From contig CP070707.1 of NCBI GenBank assembly GCA_020350205.1, forward strand, positions 3,978,928 through 4,033,607: DNA of 54,680 bases. Direction: 5' to 3'. This document shows, one piece after another, positions 53,975 to 54,680 of this stretch (positions are counted from its first letter, which is position 1; every line of letters begins with the position of its first letter). A model generated the notes under the pieces. It searched no databases. It had not been told where the DNA came from and worked only from the letters and a program-made list of their open reading frames with translations. Source of the DNA: a bacterium (GTDB lineage Bacteria > Calditrichota > Calditrichia > RBG-13-44-9). The position numbers were made by a program, and so were the translations under genes.

Positions 53975-54680
53975 GTGGAACGATTCATTACATCGCTTCT
54001 GATTTTACTGATACTGATCTTAACGCCTCTGTATACTCAGACAGATTCTCTGCGCATTTCCTGGAATCCTAATCCAGAAAGTGATATGCTTGAATATCGA
54101 GTGCAACGAGCATTGAATGGCCCCCAGAATTTTCAACTGGTCCAAACTGTTCTGCATCCAACTACTCAGGCAGTGGACCGATCGAATATACAACCTGGAA
54201 ATCTATATTCTTTCCGATTGATAGCAGTGGATTCTGCAGGAAATCAATCTGAACCCTCGGACACCGTTTCGGTGGGTATTCCACAATCGAATTGGACCCT
54301 GGCTCAAATTGTGAATGGAATTTCCACAAGTGTACCTCTTTCAAGTTTTGCATCCGATCCTGATAATTCCGTCTCAGAATTAACTTTCATTGCCAGTAAT
54401 CAGAATAATATTTCAGTAAATCGAAGTGGAAATAATCTAATTTTAACACCAAATCCCTTAACCTTTACGGGAACTGCAGGATTCACTCTCCGGGTTGAGG
54501 ATCCTGCAGGATTTTGGGATCTCGAGTCAGTTCAGCTATCAGTGACAGCTCCCGTGAATCATCCTCCTCAAATCACCTCCACTCCGGTGACGGTGGATAC
54601 TGTGGGACAGCTGTATCGTTATCAGGTAACCGCCAGCGATCCGGACCCGGGTGACATTCTTTCCTATTCACTCACGGTAG
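53975..54680 (+). CDS. Secreted fibronectin-type-III/cadherin-like protein, N-terminal part (cut by window edge)
   Basis: Reading from GTG 53975, 235 codons are open to the window end. A signal peptide (SLLILLILILTPLYTQ) is followed by a fibronectin type III domain at about 23-110 (WNPNPESDMLEYRVQRA, GNLYSFRLIAVDSAGNQS). A second domain with Ig/cadherin-like features follows (ASDPDNSVSELTF, FTLRVEDPAGFWD), and a third begins with PPQITSTP. It is likely a large surface or secreted protein. AAGGAG is 8 bases upstream. No function beyond surface binding can be inferred. Confidence 0.85.
   Translation, partial: MERFITSLLILLILILTPLYTQTDSLRISWNPNPESDMLEYRVQRALNGPQNFQLVQTVLHPTTQAVDRSNIQPGNLYSFRLIAVDSAGNQSEPSDTVSVGIPQSNWTLAQIVNGISTSVPLSSFASDPDNSVSELTFIASNQNNISVNRSGNNLILTPNPLTFTGTAGFTLRVEDPAGFWDLESVQLSVTAPVNHPPQITSTPVTVDTVGQLYRYQVTASDPDPGDILSYSLTV

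Overview
The window looks like a chromosomal segment from a fairly AT-rich Gram-negative bacterium of the FCB type (Calditrichota, KSB1 or Marinimicrobia-like; the phylum is inferred, not proven). The clues are a secreted enzyme ending in a Por/type IX-style sorting domain (NFPNPFN motif), many lipoproteins and outer-membrane beta-barrel candidates, giant multiheme cytochromes, and two NtrC-type sigma-54 activators. I see no phage, CRISPR array or intact transposon.

Layout. 1-5422 (minus) is the classic translation cluster: tRNA-Val, thrS, infC (ATT start), rpmI, rplT, a strong terminator, pheS and the 5' part of pheT. thrS carries a one-base homopolymer frameshift. 5578-8611 holds exported proteins: a dienelactone-hydrolase-like enzyme, a PQQ-type sugar dehydrogenase with sorting domain, and a lipoprotein. 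8714-17044 (minus) is the most striking region. It encodes a b-type-heme-like membrane protein, then three consecutive multiheme c cytochromes with 20, 22 and 10 CXXCH motifs (52 in total), a beta-barrel candidate and a membrane-anchored Fe-S/FAD oxidoreductase. A near-consensus sigma-54 promoter lies upstream of the first cytochrome gene. I infer a trans-envelope electron conduit.

17337-24071 has a VOC lipoprotein, a DUF697 membrane protein, a tandem ACT protein, and an operon of a PDZ-only protein, a histidine kinase (split by an in-frame stop) and a sigma-54 response regulator. 24313-33989 (plus) is mostly metabolic and envelope genes: saccharopine-dehydrogenase-like, Zn-alcohol dehydrogenase, PhnP-like hydrolase, flippase overlapping a GH57 enzyme, a methyltransferase, and a 5'-nucleotidase split over two genes. 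plsX follows on the minus strand.

35248-48865 (minus) is a second accessory region. A histidine kinase, sigma-54 regulator, coiled-coil protein and barrel-like protein form one operon. On its 3' side lies an operon of a six-repeat helical protein, a lipoprotein and a barrel; on its 5' side lies an operon of lipoproteins, a barrel and a serpin. Both neighbouring operons have sigma-54-like elements upstream. 49157-53700 (minus) returns to core metabolism: an IscU-like scaffold, metK, PGI/PMI and ptsI. The window ends inside a secreted fibronectin-III protein with another near-consensus sigma-54 promoter.

Taken together, several envelope and electron-transfer operons appear to share sigma-54-type promoters, and two cognate-type activators are encoded in the same window. 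The link between each activator and its targets is inference.
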